Below are positions 12,992 to 23,182 of a DNA stretch of 64,000 nt, piece after piece (position 1 is the stretch's first letter; every line of letters begins with the position of its first letter). Source of the stretch: Pochonia chlamydosporia 170 (taxonomy: Eukaryota; Ascomycota; Sordariomycetes; Hypocreales; Clavicipitaceae); the NCBI RefSeq assembly GCF_001653235.2, contig NC_035792.1:992001-1056000 (forward strand). Direction: 5' to 3'. The translations under genes and the position numbers were made by a program. Below the pieces are notes generated by a model. The model was not told the origin of the DNA. It searched no databases and saw only the letters and a list, made by a program, of their open reading frames with translations.

Positions 12992-15505
12992 GTAGTTCAC
13001 AAAGGGTGCTCGAATAAGATGGTTCGCGACTGTCGCGAGGATTGTCGAAAATTGGAATTCGTCGATCAGAGTAGCATGGCAATTGGAACGAACTGCAGCC
13101 ATCTGGAAGGTCATCCAAGGGTTCGGCAAAGTAGCAAGAGGGGATATCGAGCGAATGTTCGTACTCAGGATGCCTGCACCCCCGGTGTGGTTGCCTTGTA
13201 CAAGCGCTGACCACATAGTTCCCAGCTTGAGCACCTCCACTGTCTCAAGCTCCGCCCGCGAATCCGTGCAAAGTGATCCGGCTTTTCCTCGAGTGCGTAG
13301 ATGGCATGTGCCCACCAGTCACAAGGACAAACTTCCTCGGAAGATCAGTTTTACCAAATGGCGGGCTTGGGCTAGGTCTCTCTTGCAAGGTGGACTATAC
13401 CCTACGCCTGTCATTGAGGGCCAGCAGCATGAGTAACCCCAGCGTCGGCATACCAGGATCAATGCCGCTGGCAAACCGTGGAATGGCTAGATATACAAGT
13501 ACTGGAGATGTTCAAGTAAAAGCTTGGGGCAGAACCATCCAGGTCCATAAGCGGAATTCATGTAATTGTCGGATAAAACTACCTCTGTTGATAGAACAAG
13601 CAAACTTGGTGTAATTGCTGGGTTTCATGCTGTCGGTTATCATGATTAAAACTTAACCGAGAAACAGATTCGGACGAAGGGAAGTTGCTAGTATTAAAAA
13701 GAGAACTGCAGACTCTGTCTGCAGCATGCTGGACAACAAGAATGATAATTTTGGGAAGAAGCTTGGTTAACAATGAGTCTCATAACGTGACAGATTCACA
13801 CTGAGTCAACAGGAATAACTCAGCTGCTGTTGGCTTAGAACGTCCTCCCAGAAAGTGTAAAGAGGAGTAACGCCCAAAGCAGGATGATACTCTATGGCAT
13901 ACCGGTCTGGATATGTGAATGAATGAGCGCGGACTATGGACTTTATAGATAAATTTTGGAGGCTGTTCATAGGCGAGGAAATTACATAGAGGACCATATG
14001 CAAGAAGTGGGCCTGCCCAGCCTGACACGTCGTTTTGAAAGGGACTCGAGAGGTACATGGCAGGATTTAACGCTAGGTCCGTTTTGGATTAAAAGGGGGA
14101 CTACTATTTATCTTATGTACCAAAACCGCGACGCTCTTAACGCCTTCTATTGTACTGTATTTATCACTTATATCATACATGTCGTCGTTGGTTTGTGTCC
14201 TACTTACACGGATTGGGCATCGCGCAGATATAATCTGAGCTGAATGGGCAACCACACTGCGGCTGTGTTTTCCATGACAGATTTGTGAAATGTTTGGGTA
14301 GTATTTCCTGGTTCAGCAGTCGTTGCCTCTAATACACCCCAACTTAAATACACCGATTTGATGAGCTTGGCAACAGGCACTGGCTCCCAGGGATGGATGA
14401 CTGCCTGCCTGCTGAATGTGAAATGAACGAATCATCTTGCGTTTGTTGAGAAGCACGAAAGGATACATGAACAGATCGTGTGACAGACATTCTCAGCCCA
14501 CGCATGTTTTTATGTTTTGAGACGCCTATTGTCTCTATTTTAGTGTCTATGCATTGGAGGAGTTCCCATGAGTTTAAACAAGCCGGCTTGTTGGTCCATG
14601 GTTGATCCGGGCGGCGACCATTTCATGTAGGGAGGCTTGTGGCCGCTATCGCTGGCAGGGATAAAGATGAACTAGGCTTCATAAATTGATTCTAGTTGGG
14701 GTGTAATGGTCATGAGTTGCATGGATCTGGATAAACAGGCTGGAGTGCTACAGGATGAGGGGAAATGTAGTTCCGAATTATCACTGACAGGTCTAAGTTG
14801 ACGGGGGGGAAGCAAATTCGTGACACTGCCACCAGTCACCGTTGGGAAGGAGCGCTCCAGCTTCTGCCGCTTATTACTCTGAGCACAGTTGCTTGATCAT
14901 TGCTTTGCATTGCAGTTTAGTGCCGACTCCACTAATTTCCATATTTGTACAGAACGGTCGATTTCTGTGACTTTGATTCACGGGTCAGCGCCCCAGCAAA
15001 AGCCCCACAAGCGCACCAGACATCGACACCAGACTCTTTGAACGTTCATGCTTCTCGCCAAATCATCCCGTAGGCCAACTTAAGGAAATCGTTTTCCCTG
15101 GCCGCCCCAAATCTGTTGCTTCACTTGCACCAGCTTGAGTACCGAAACGACCACTGGAAAAGGACAAGTTACGTGGCATAACGTGACGCCAAACGCTGTA
15201 GGTATATGCCTAAGGTGGCGATACCAAAGCAAGGCATCACTGAGGTGGTTGTGGTTTCTCCTGACCTCCACAGCATTACCCAGCCAAACCTATGTCGGCA
15301 GACCAATCCCATTAGCAACAAAATATCCGCCTACTCAGCGACTTCCGGTTTTTTTTGGCTCTTCACCAAATGGCTAGCGAGCATATGCTGAAGTAGGGTT
15401 CGCTGCGTTTAACTGGACCCTTCAAGCGCAGTCGATTCTCGAACGTCTTCCGCCAGGTCCAGGTGGCACAACCGTTTCTCCTCACGTAACAGGTCTCACA
15501 GTGGC
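12992..15505. other. Intergenic with an NLR relic, otherwise empty
   Basis: Apart from the decayed NLR 3' end at about 13357-13650, there are only short overlapping frames. 14000-15400 is rather A/T-rich and shows no motif I recognise. Confidence 0.5.
13357..13650 (+). pseudogene. Decayed copy of the NLR TPR/3' end
   Basis: Starting at about 13423 the DNA repeats the order of the TPR units of the gene upstream: AGCAGCATGAGTAACC, then a CAAGTA...GAG block near 13495-13508, then AGAACCATCCAGG at about 13530. These anchors are about 107 bp apart, against about 104 bp in intact repeats. Further on, CATGCTGTCGGTTATCAT (about 13627) matches the gene's last exon near 12908 (GATGCTGTCGGTAACATC). The frame is broken by indels and stops. 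I read this as a relic of a duplicated or formerly longer C-terminus. The alignment was by eye; the boundaries are approximate. Confidence 0.6.
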
Positions 15506-15934
15506 ATGTCTCAAAAGGCTATTCAAAATGGAAGGTTCTCTCAGGCGCTTGTCTTGTTTATATTCAAGATCATGACCAATCGGATTTCTCAACGATGGCT
15601 CCGTCATCCCAGCAGCGTCGTCTTCGTGGCACCAAACATCTGCATCAAATCCACGCCCTTCACAAGCCTTGCCGAGGCGGAAGCTATGAGATTCATCTCA
15701 AAGTCAACAAAAATTCCAGTCCCAAAAGTTGATCTCGCATTCGAACGCAAAAAGAAGGTCTACATAGTGATGGAGAGACTCCCTGGCCAATCTCTCTCTG
15801 TTGGCTGGGCCCAAAGATCAGCCGAATCAAAAACCAAAATATTTGACCAGCTTCGTTCAATGTTATTAGAGATGCGTACTCTTCAACCACCGCAGGATCT
15901 TGGCGTGTCGAATGTTTGCGGTGGGCCAATATTC
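15506..15934 (+). pseudogene. Truncated aminoglycoside-phosphotransferase-like kinase
   Basis: About 143 codons resemble the N-lobe of fungal APH-family kinases: EAEAMRFISKSTKIPVPKV, then VYIVMERLPGQSLSVGW and an ESKTKIFDQLRSMLLEMR helix, ending LGVSNVCGGPIF. In intact relatives the equivalent of this motif is followed by more than 150 residues holding the catalytic HGD and metal-binding DxD motifs; here all of that is gone. Homology stops at about 15934, and seven bases later a duplicated transposon-end sequence begins; the frame closes at 16027. The upstream start is uncertain. No kinase activity is expected. The gene converges on the 3' end of the PNP-fusion gene. Confidence 0.7.
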
Positions 15935-15940
15935 CTTATG

Positions 15941-16012
15941 TATAGGCAAATACATTCTACCACAGGCTGTATACTTGGAAATAGGCAAACACATTCTACC
16001 ACAGACTGCATA
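15941..16012 (+). mobile_element. Two tandem MITE-end fragments
   Basis: Two units (15941-15971 and 15982-16012) of the form TAGGCAAAyACATTCTACC followed by ACAGrCTGyATA match the right-hand terminal inverted repeat of the MITE at 19854-19980 (GGGCACATACGTTTTACC then ACAGACTGTA). Only the ends remain, arranged head to tail. They sit exactly where the phosphotransferase-like frame loses homology. Confidence 0.65.
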
Positions 16013-16023
16013 TCTCATGAACA

Positions 16024-19000
16024 TTAGATCAGTTCCGCGATCGGTTGGGGAAGTGCCTCCTCGGGCGCAACGGGACCTCGCGGGTGCCGTTCAGGTCGCT
16101 CCGTGCCAGGGTCAACAGTGCGTAGCTGCAGTGGAAGTGGAGGCTGCATGTGGTTTGTTGGATGGCAACTCCTGTTGAAGCCATCGGGAAGAACTTCACC
16201 AAAAATGAGGACCGGCTCGCTGTTGTCGTCATGCCCTCGCAGTCCAAACCCTTCCCCTTGCAGCAACCACGTCAGCTCACGGTATGGTCTTCCCTGTGCC
16301 CTCTTGATTTTTTGAAGCGGGTTGCAAATTCCTGTGCGACAGGTTTGAAACAGGCGAGACGGGCCTTCTCTGCATTCATGCTGGGGTGAGAGCTTCACAG
16401 GATCCGTCCCGTGCCTCTCTGCCAACGTCTTCAAACAAGGACGAGTAGCGACCAAGTAATTTTGGAACGACGGCGGGTGTAACCAGGTACTGCACATCCA
16501 AAAGTGAGGTGAAATTGGCGCTGGGTCGAGATCATTGCAGAAAATTGTAAGAACACGATACGGCCTCACGTCTTTCCAGTTGCTCTTCAACATTTGTGGC
16601 CATTCCCCAGACACATTGGGATTAACAGGCACCCGGAAGATTGAGTAATCCCTGGGTGCGAGGGCTAGGTTGGCAAAGTCCACACCTGCAAGCATATTGG
16701 AAGACCTCCTTGCAGGCTTCAGGTCTTCATCATCTTGTAGGCCATCCAGCGTTCTGCAGTACCACAAGAATTGCTGCTTAAAGTCGATGTGAGGGAACTG
16801 GGACCATGCTAGTTCTAGCGCTCTGAGCAGCTCCCCAACATTTGTAGTGTTTTCGTCAAAGGGCGGATAATCCACCTTCGCACATTCAGCTGGGTAGTGT
16901 AGCTTCGTCCACGCTTGCACGAGATACAGCACGACGCGGATATGAGGTAACATCCAAGCAACCTTGGTCCTGGTATCGTATAGTATAGTAGGCTTCGTTA
17001 GAGCATCTTGAATGATACTGTGGTCGGGAATAGATTGTGCGAAGCGCATCTGTCGCTCTTTCCATGGACGAAAACGGACACCTGTTGATATTCCGCCTGA
17101 TAAGCCCATCCCACCGCCACCCAGGCTGGCGGTAATGGTTCTTGTCCACTCAAGCAGACCTCGGGTACGGCTTTCATTGAGAAGGTGGTCGGGAATCGCG
17201 CGAATGTGATCTGCCCTAGACGCATTGGTGCCGACGCGAACTGTGGCCCTCTCATAAAATCCCAAGAAGTGGCGCGGAATCTGTTCAATTGTCTCTATAA
17301 AGGCGGCCTCATCTGGTTTTGTAGCCAAGGGTTGAAGATCTGGTTCTTCTTTCTTGACTGTTGTCATATAAAGCCGCTCTTGTCCGCCGCTATAGAGGTG
17401 CCATTGCAAGCTTTTGGTTGATTTAGACAAACCTGACCAAAATCCGGCGTAGATGGGGATCAGAGCATTGTTGTACCCTTTTAGAACGAGTCCTTTCTTG
17501 TATCTCACAGGGTAGCTAACACCCGCAAGATCTGCCATCAAGGTCAACGGCAATTCCAGACCCAGCATCCCGTCCGGCGGCGCGGGGACCGGAAAGCCGA
17601 CGGCAACATTAGTACCAGAAAACAGACTGTGCCAGCATGTCCCTTTACTGCTGTTTGAAAACTCAGCGGGGGCTTCGTCGTGCGTGATCCGAAAGCATAG
17701 CTCGTAGTCTTCTTGGAAGGGGTTATGTTCAAGCTTGGCCTTGGTGAATGAAGGCGAGGTGTCACCAGGTGTCTTGAATGTTGCCACGATCCATGACAAT
17801 TCAGATATCAATTTGGCAATCACATCATCAAATCTGAACCTCACACCGCCCATCCGGCGAGCCTGATATGCTGCCAGTGATTGCGGGATGCGTGCAGTGG
17901 GGGTACTGTTCAGGCGACGAAGTTCGACAATTGGCACATCATTCGGAGCGTCGTTTTGTAGAAATGCGGACATAGCTGTTTCTCAAGTTAAAAATGAAGG
18001 ACTGGATTACTCAGAGAGATACAACACCTACATAAGTTTAGTGCTGAGGATGCGGTATCCGAATGGTCTCTAATCAACCAGCGGACGATGTCCCACCCTA
18101 CCGTTCCCCAACGCCAGGTCACGTATTCTCTCATGGTGTTTGCAATCGCATTCGTAGGGGAGTTGGCAGTCAGGGTGAGAAAAGATTCTAATGGCCCATC
18201 ACTGATACAACGGAAGAAGTCGTCAAAGTCGAGGGCAAAGTAGACAATATTCGCCGCTCTCGCCCTCAAGGTCGCCTCAACCTCTTGCACCTCCGTCTCG
18301 ATCCACCAACCGACATCTTCCACGGCGACTCGGTCCATTCGGGCGGCTCCTGGTCCTTGAGAATGCGAATTTTCGGTCGGATGTTCTTTGATTCCTTCGC
18401 CTTCATAGATGCCTTAGCTTGGCCATATTCGTAGACTTGCATAGGAGGAAACTCACCCAAGAGACTATCCCCAAGCTTTCTTTCCGTCTGTAGTTTGCCA
18501 GGATAAATTATACCCAACAGGTCTTTTGCATAAGCAGCCGCTGTCATTGATGCATAGCCCTGCCACGTCTTGTTTCTATGGGTGTCTGAATAGTCGCAAA
18601 TACCGCGAATAATAAGACAGGGAAAGCGGCTTATTAGTCCGGCGGCCTCTGTCTCAAAGCACAAGATGTTCTCTTCCACTGCTAGCTTGTCTCGGACGGA
18701 AGCATCTGTCATTAAGGAGGATGCAGAGGCAATTATACCAAAGTGAATTGCAGGGTTGTCTTCACTTATATTTCGTTTAGCTCGCAGGACAAGGTTCGGC
18801 CCGCCACAAGTGATGGCACAGTCTGATTTATCGTTTGTAGGATGTGCGACACTGCTTTGATATAGCCTGTCGCTTGTATGGTCTGGGCGCTGATAATCCT
18901 TCTGTAGCCTTGGATTTTTTCGCAGTGTGGTACGTATAGAGTATTCAAGTTCATGACCGTTCGCAACATACCGTGCTCTAAGCCCGGTTACGGCTGCTTT

Positions 19001-19474
19001 CAGGATTCTGGGGGTTTGACTGAGGGACCTTGTGACATGGAAGTCGCCACGTATGATGGATTTGCCAAAGTCATACTGTAAGGTACCAGCATTCGCACCG
19101 CAACCTACGCCGACGACGACGTCGCCCAGGCGAACATCATGCTTTGTGTTCGGGGCGCCACCGCCGATTCCGACCATTAAACAAAGCTTCAGATTTTGGA
19201 AACTCTTTAGTATATCTCTTGCGACACTTGCTGCCTCGCCACATTCACCGTCGTCGTCACTGTCGTCGGCACCGCCCGTTAGCCCTTTTTGACTCCGTTG
19301 GGCGATGACGACCTTGAGGTTTCCGATTTCGCCAAGTGTGTACAAATTACCATCATGGTGAAATTCTTCCCGCAATTTGTCGAGAAAAGCACATGAGGCA
19401 ATGTATGTGGTCTTTGTGCCACATACCCAGGCGACCTCAGGCTCGGTACGTGATGGAGAGTACATAGCCGACAT
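16024..19474 (-). CDS. PNP domain fused to a large uncharacterised fungal domain
   Basis: Three exons, 19474-18457, 18400-18032 and 17975-16024, give 1112 residues. Intron 1 has donor GTGAGT; intron 2 has donor GTAGGT, a TTAAC branch-like site and acceptor AACAG. Both junctions are phase 1 and the total is a multiple of three. Without splicing the region looks like separate genes. Residues 1-330 are a PNP_UDP domain (LMVGIGGGAPN, LGDVVVGVG, CFETEAAGL, IRGICDYSDTHRNKTWQGYA). Residues 345-460 form a linker (FRCISDGPLESFLTL). From about residue 505 a domain runs to the end: RMGGVRFRFDDVIAKLISEL, TCWHSLFSGTNVAVGFPVP (from 575), GLELPL and KKGLVLKGYNNALIP. I have seen similar stretches in fungal proteins near PNP, NACHT or ankyrin modules, but know of no assigned function. 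No NTPase motif is visible. The start at 19474 is the first true ATG; exon 2 could also start at 18412. A role in non-self recognition is inference from domain and neighbourhood. Confidence 0.8.
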
Positions 19475-20325
19475 CGAAATCGACAGTCGGTTCAAAGGCC
19501 AAGCGATCGTGGTTAAGAGAACAATTCATCAAGGGGAAGGATATCCCAGCCTACCGTTTTCCAACTTCAGGTCACACATATTGCCAGCAGAATGAGGGGG
19601 ACTCGAGGGTCTGGTGCATAAGCCATCGCATGATTGGTGATGGGCCTGCAACGTAGCCTCTTGAAAACGGCAAGACAGCGATATTATTGGGCGAGTGCTG
19701 TGTTCGTTGGCTTCAAGTAAGCACATGCATGCGGCTGATGATGGGAAGAACAAGTTCTGGTTGAGATGCTCGAGGTGATTGTGTAGGCTTGGTAGATGGA
19801 TGGAGACGGAACAATAAAATGGAGTCAACAAACGAGGAAAAGACGACAGCAGGTACAGTGGGGAGGTCAAAAGTATTCAAACAAACACAAGATATCGCAT
19901 ATCGCGTTGTGTGCTAAGATATATCGCGATGTATTCGTGTAGACCTGCATATGGGCACATACGTTTTACCACAGACTGTAAGACTTGACGATTTGGCATT
20001 CCATACCTTCTAAAGTTGGCGACCATCACGATCGGCCTGTGAGTCGGCCACTCGATCATCCAGCTTCGGACAACATTGTTGTTGACAGTTTGTTCCCACA
20101 AGCTTCGCTCAGCTGACGTTGACGTTTGCAGCAAGTTTTGAACCTCACCATGTCCTTGACCGGGTTGACAACCAACGAGCATCGCGGGACGCGGGCTTGT
20201 GCTACGGGCAGGCCCCATATTGCTTGTCATGTATACCTACCTCTACTCCGTACCTTCGTACATACCAAGAAGGGTACCATCCAGCCCCCCAGCGTAACAA
20301 ACAAAATCACGTAGACACACCACAC
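19475..20325. other. Intergenic with a MITE
   Basis: This spacer lies between the 5' end of the PNP-fusion gene and the 3' end of the acyl-CoA ligase. It contains a complete MITE (19854-19980) and otherwise no feature I can support. Confidence 0.5.
19854..19980 (+). mobile_element. Tc1/mariner-like MITE, copy 1
   Basis: A 127-bp element begins TACAGTGGGGAGGTCAAAAG and ends GTTTTACC followed by ACAGACTGTA. The ends are imperfect inverted repeats and both termini are TA, as expected for Tc1/mariner target sites. It has no coding capacity. The inner part (ATCGCATATCGCGTTGTGTG) is shared with copy 2. It lies in the same orientation as copy 2, on the other side of the ligase gene. Confidence 0.75.
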
Positions 20326-22298
20326 CTACTCATCTTCATCCTCATCATCCTCAGAATCAAACTCGAACGTCTGCAAAATCACCGGCCGCACCCTCCTGGC
20401 CTCATACATGTCCCTCGCCCTCCCCTTCATATCACCCCTCTTCGTCTTTCCAGCCGCCGACTTTGGCAACGCATCCACAAACTCAATCCCGCCCGCCAGT
20501 CTCTTAAACTCCGCCAATTCAGTATTCGCAAACTCATGAATCCTATCCTTGAGATCATTCTCGTCCTGGTCCTTCGCCTCCGGCGCTCTCACTATAAACG
20601 CAATGGGTAGTTCACCAGCCGCATCATTCGGAATAGGCACGACCGTGACGTCTGCAACGGCTGGATGACGAGACAGAAGAGCCTCAACCTCTACGGGGGA
20701 TACTTGCATTCCCTTTCTTTGTTAGCTTTTGACGTATCGCTGCAAGTGCCATGTACTTACTCTAACTTTGATGAGCTCCTTCACCCGATCCACAATGAAG
20801 AGGTGCTCATACCCCTTCTCGCTCTTCCGGAACTCAATCAAATCTCCTGTCCTTAACCACCCATCTTCTGTGAACGACTCCCTCGTAGCTTGCTCATTAT
20901 CCAAATATCCCAACATCACGGTCGGCGATTTCAGCAACAACTCCCCAGCCGTATCAAGAGCAGTAATTTCCCCCCCTGCACGATCAACAAGTCGCCCCTC
21001 AAACCCAGGTAGTAAACTCCCACAAGATCCAGACATGATGTCCGCCCTATTCTGCATACACACCGCCACAGCCGTCTCTGTGAGTCCGTAGCCCTGCACG
21101 AAATTGCAGTTCGGCATCAACTTTGTAAACGCGGCGGCTACCTCATCTGTTAGATTTGACGCTCCCACAACCACTGTGTCCACGTGGCTGAGGTCGTGTT
21201 TCTCAACAATGGCTGCTGCTTTGATCATTCCTACAATCATGGGAGGGACCTAGACGTGTCAGCTTACATACGTCTCTACGTGGAGACTAACTCACCATCC
21301 AGAGGTTTTCGATCTTGTAGTGAGAAATGGCATGTACCACATCGTGAATGTCAAACCCCGGAAGGACAAATACCTCGTGTCCTCTATAAACGCCAAGATG
21401 GCCCGTCACTATCAACGCATAGCTATGGCTCATGGGTAGGACTCCCAGGTTTCCTTGTGGTCCTGGGGTGCGGTAATTCGACTCATACACAGCAAGTTGC
21501 ATGACATTCGCAATGATATTTCGATGCGAAATTTGCACATTTTTCTGTATTTATTAGCATTACTTCAGGTATGTGAAGGTCACACTTACAGGTAGACCAG
21601 ACGTGCCGCTCGAAGAGCACAGGAAAGCCGTCTGTCGAGCGCCCTGGCCCTCTGTCCACTCCAGCTTCGGCAGTTTCTCAACTCCTCTCCCCGTTTCAAT
21701 GAGTTTGTCGACTGTCAAGATATCGTGTGGGAGTGTCGCTCCCTTGGACACCTTTTCCGGGACTTCAAGAAGGTATACTCTGTTTTGGGGGATCCCAGCT
21801 GCGTCAGCCGCCTCCAATGCAGTGTGCAGCAATGTAACACAGGTGAAGAGTGCTTTTGCCTTGACGGCCTTGAGCTGACGAGTGAGTTCTGTGACAGAGT
21901 AGGAGGGACTGATTGGGGATGAAACGCCGTTTAGTCTGTGTGTCGCCCAGGATACGGTCATGGTATCAATCTGTGTTGTTAACGCCCATTCCTTGGAATT
22001 TTGTGAAAGTACATACCGTATTAACACTGAAAATACTAATGACCTTGTCCAGTTCAGGACTGTTCACCTCAAACCTAAGTTCCGTAGCAAGAGCCGCGGC
22101 AAGCAGGTCAATTCTCTCTGCGACTTCCGCCGCGTCATAACCCTTCCCGGAAATGCCACATGTAAACGGTGACTTTGACGACGACAATGGATAGCGACCA
22201 TACTTGTCCTCTTGGCCAAAGAGAAATTTATGGATGGGAACTGAATCTGGTATTTCGCACGGCAGCTTCTCAGCATAGTCAGGAGTTGTAAACGGCAT
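20326..22298 (-). CDS. 4-coumarate-CoA-ligase-like acyl-CoA ligase
   Basis: Five exons, 22298-22017, 21970-21590, 21544-21296, 21249-20761 and 20712-20326, separated by four 45-48-bp phase-0 introns, give 595 residues. It is an adenylate-forming (ANL) enzyme. The A3 phosphate-binding motif SSSGTSGLPK (residues 213-222) is split by intron 2. GYGLTETA lies near 357-364, GWLRTGDL near 434-441, and the catalytic Lys is at 556 in SAAGKTKRG. The reaction is ATP-dependent activation of a carboxylate to the adenylate and then the CoA thioester; the substrate is not evident. The protein ends in an acidic tail (DSEDDEDEDE) and lacks the C-terminal SKL-type peroxisomal signal common in fungal 4CL-like proteins. 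MITEs sit on both sides; no biosynthetic partner genes are adjacent. Confidence 0.93.
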
Positions 22299-23182
22299 TT
22301 TGGCAACACTGTAACCAGCTTCTCACGTTGAATAACGCAAACTTCAACCGAGGAGAAGTAAGGGCAAGTCGATGTGAAAAAGAACAAAATGTCTTCAATA
22401 TGCACCGCACATGATTACCTATCCTTCGGGCACGAGTACGGATATCGGCTTTTCAGTCCCCGTTTCTGACACAAGCAGGTTGGCAAGTTGAACAAGGGTC
22501 CTAAAGTTCCCATCAGCAAGCTGCCAAACTTGGAAATGGCGGCGTGTGCTAAACCCGCGATTGTATAGTAGTGCTCACTAGGATTATGTGCCAGTTTAGC
22601 CGGAAAATTTTGTAATTGTTCATTCGGACACGTTTAGGAGGGGATAGCAAACAAGCCATTATTTGGACTGTCATGTATGCAGCGTGATATGGATAACTGG
22701 ACATGAAGGATGCTTGCCCTTCTTCAGGGTGAGGTTCATGAGACAACTTGGGCTGACGATGTCATATTGGTTGGGTAAGATGAATCAAAAGGGCATAAGC
22801 CGCCACAACTTTGCCCCACAGGATATGAATCCTATCAGCAGCAGACTGTTTCGAAATGTCAAATTATTCTTTGCTTACCGTTAAGCAGGGAGTGGCAACC
22901 AGGTGTTCCAAGTTGGATCCTATATTCACTGTCTGTCCACAATATCCACTGGGAGGTCAAAAGCATTTAAATAAGGAGAGGTATCGCATATCGCGTTGTA
23001 TGCTGAGGGTTATTGAGCTGTGTTTGTACATACTTGAGTATGTAAATACTTTTGACCACAGGCTGTAAACCTCCAAGCCGACTTCAAAATATCACACTGA
23101 TCAATACAAAAGACGTAGACTCAATTCATAACTTAGGATCCCATCCTCAACCTTCCAACCAAATCACATCCCACATGTCCAT
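22299..23182. other. Intergenic with a MITE
   Basis: Promoter region of the acyl-CoA ligase and 3' flank of the aldolase-family gene. It contains MITE copy 2 (22943-23067) and no gene I can support. Confidence 0.5.
22943..23067 (+). mobile_element. Tc1/mariner-like MITE, copy 2
   Basis: An element of about 125 bp contains GGTCAAAAGCATTTA near its left end (about 22953) and TAAATACTTTTGACC near its right end (about 23044), a 15-bp inverted repeat with one mismatch. It ends ACAGGCTGTA. The core shares TATCGCATATCGCGTTGT with copy 1. The outermost left bases are mutated, so the left boundary is an estimate. Confidence 0.7.

Noticed and set aside
17988..18338. Separate small gene, or a frameshift in the PNP gene
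   Set aside because: Two in-phase consensus introns explain the frame change, and the segment becomes exon 2 of the fusion gene.
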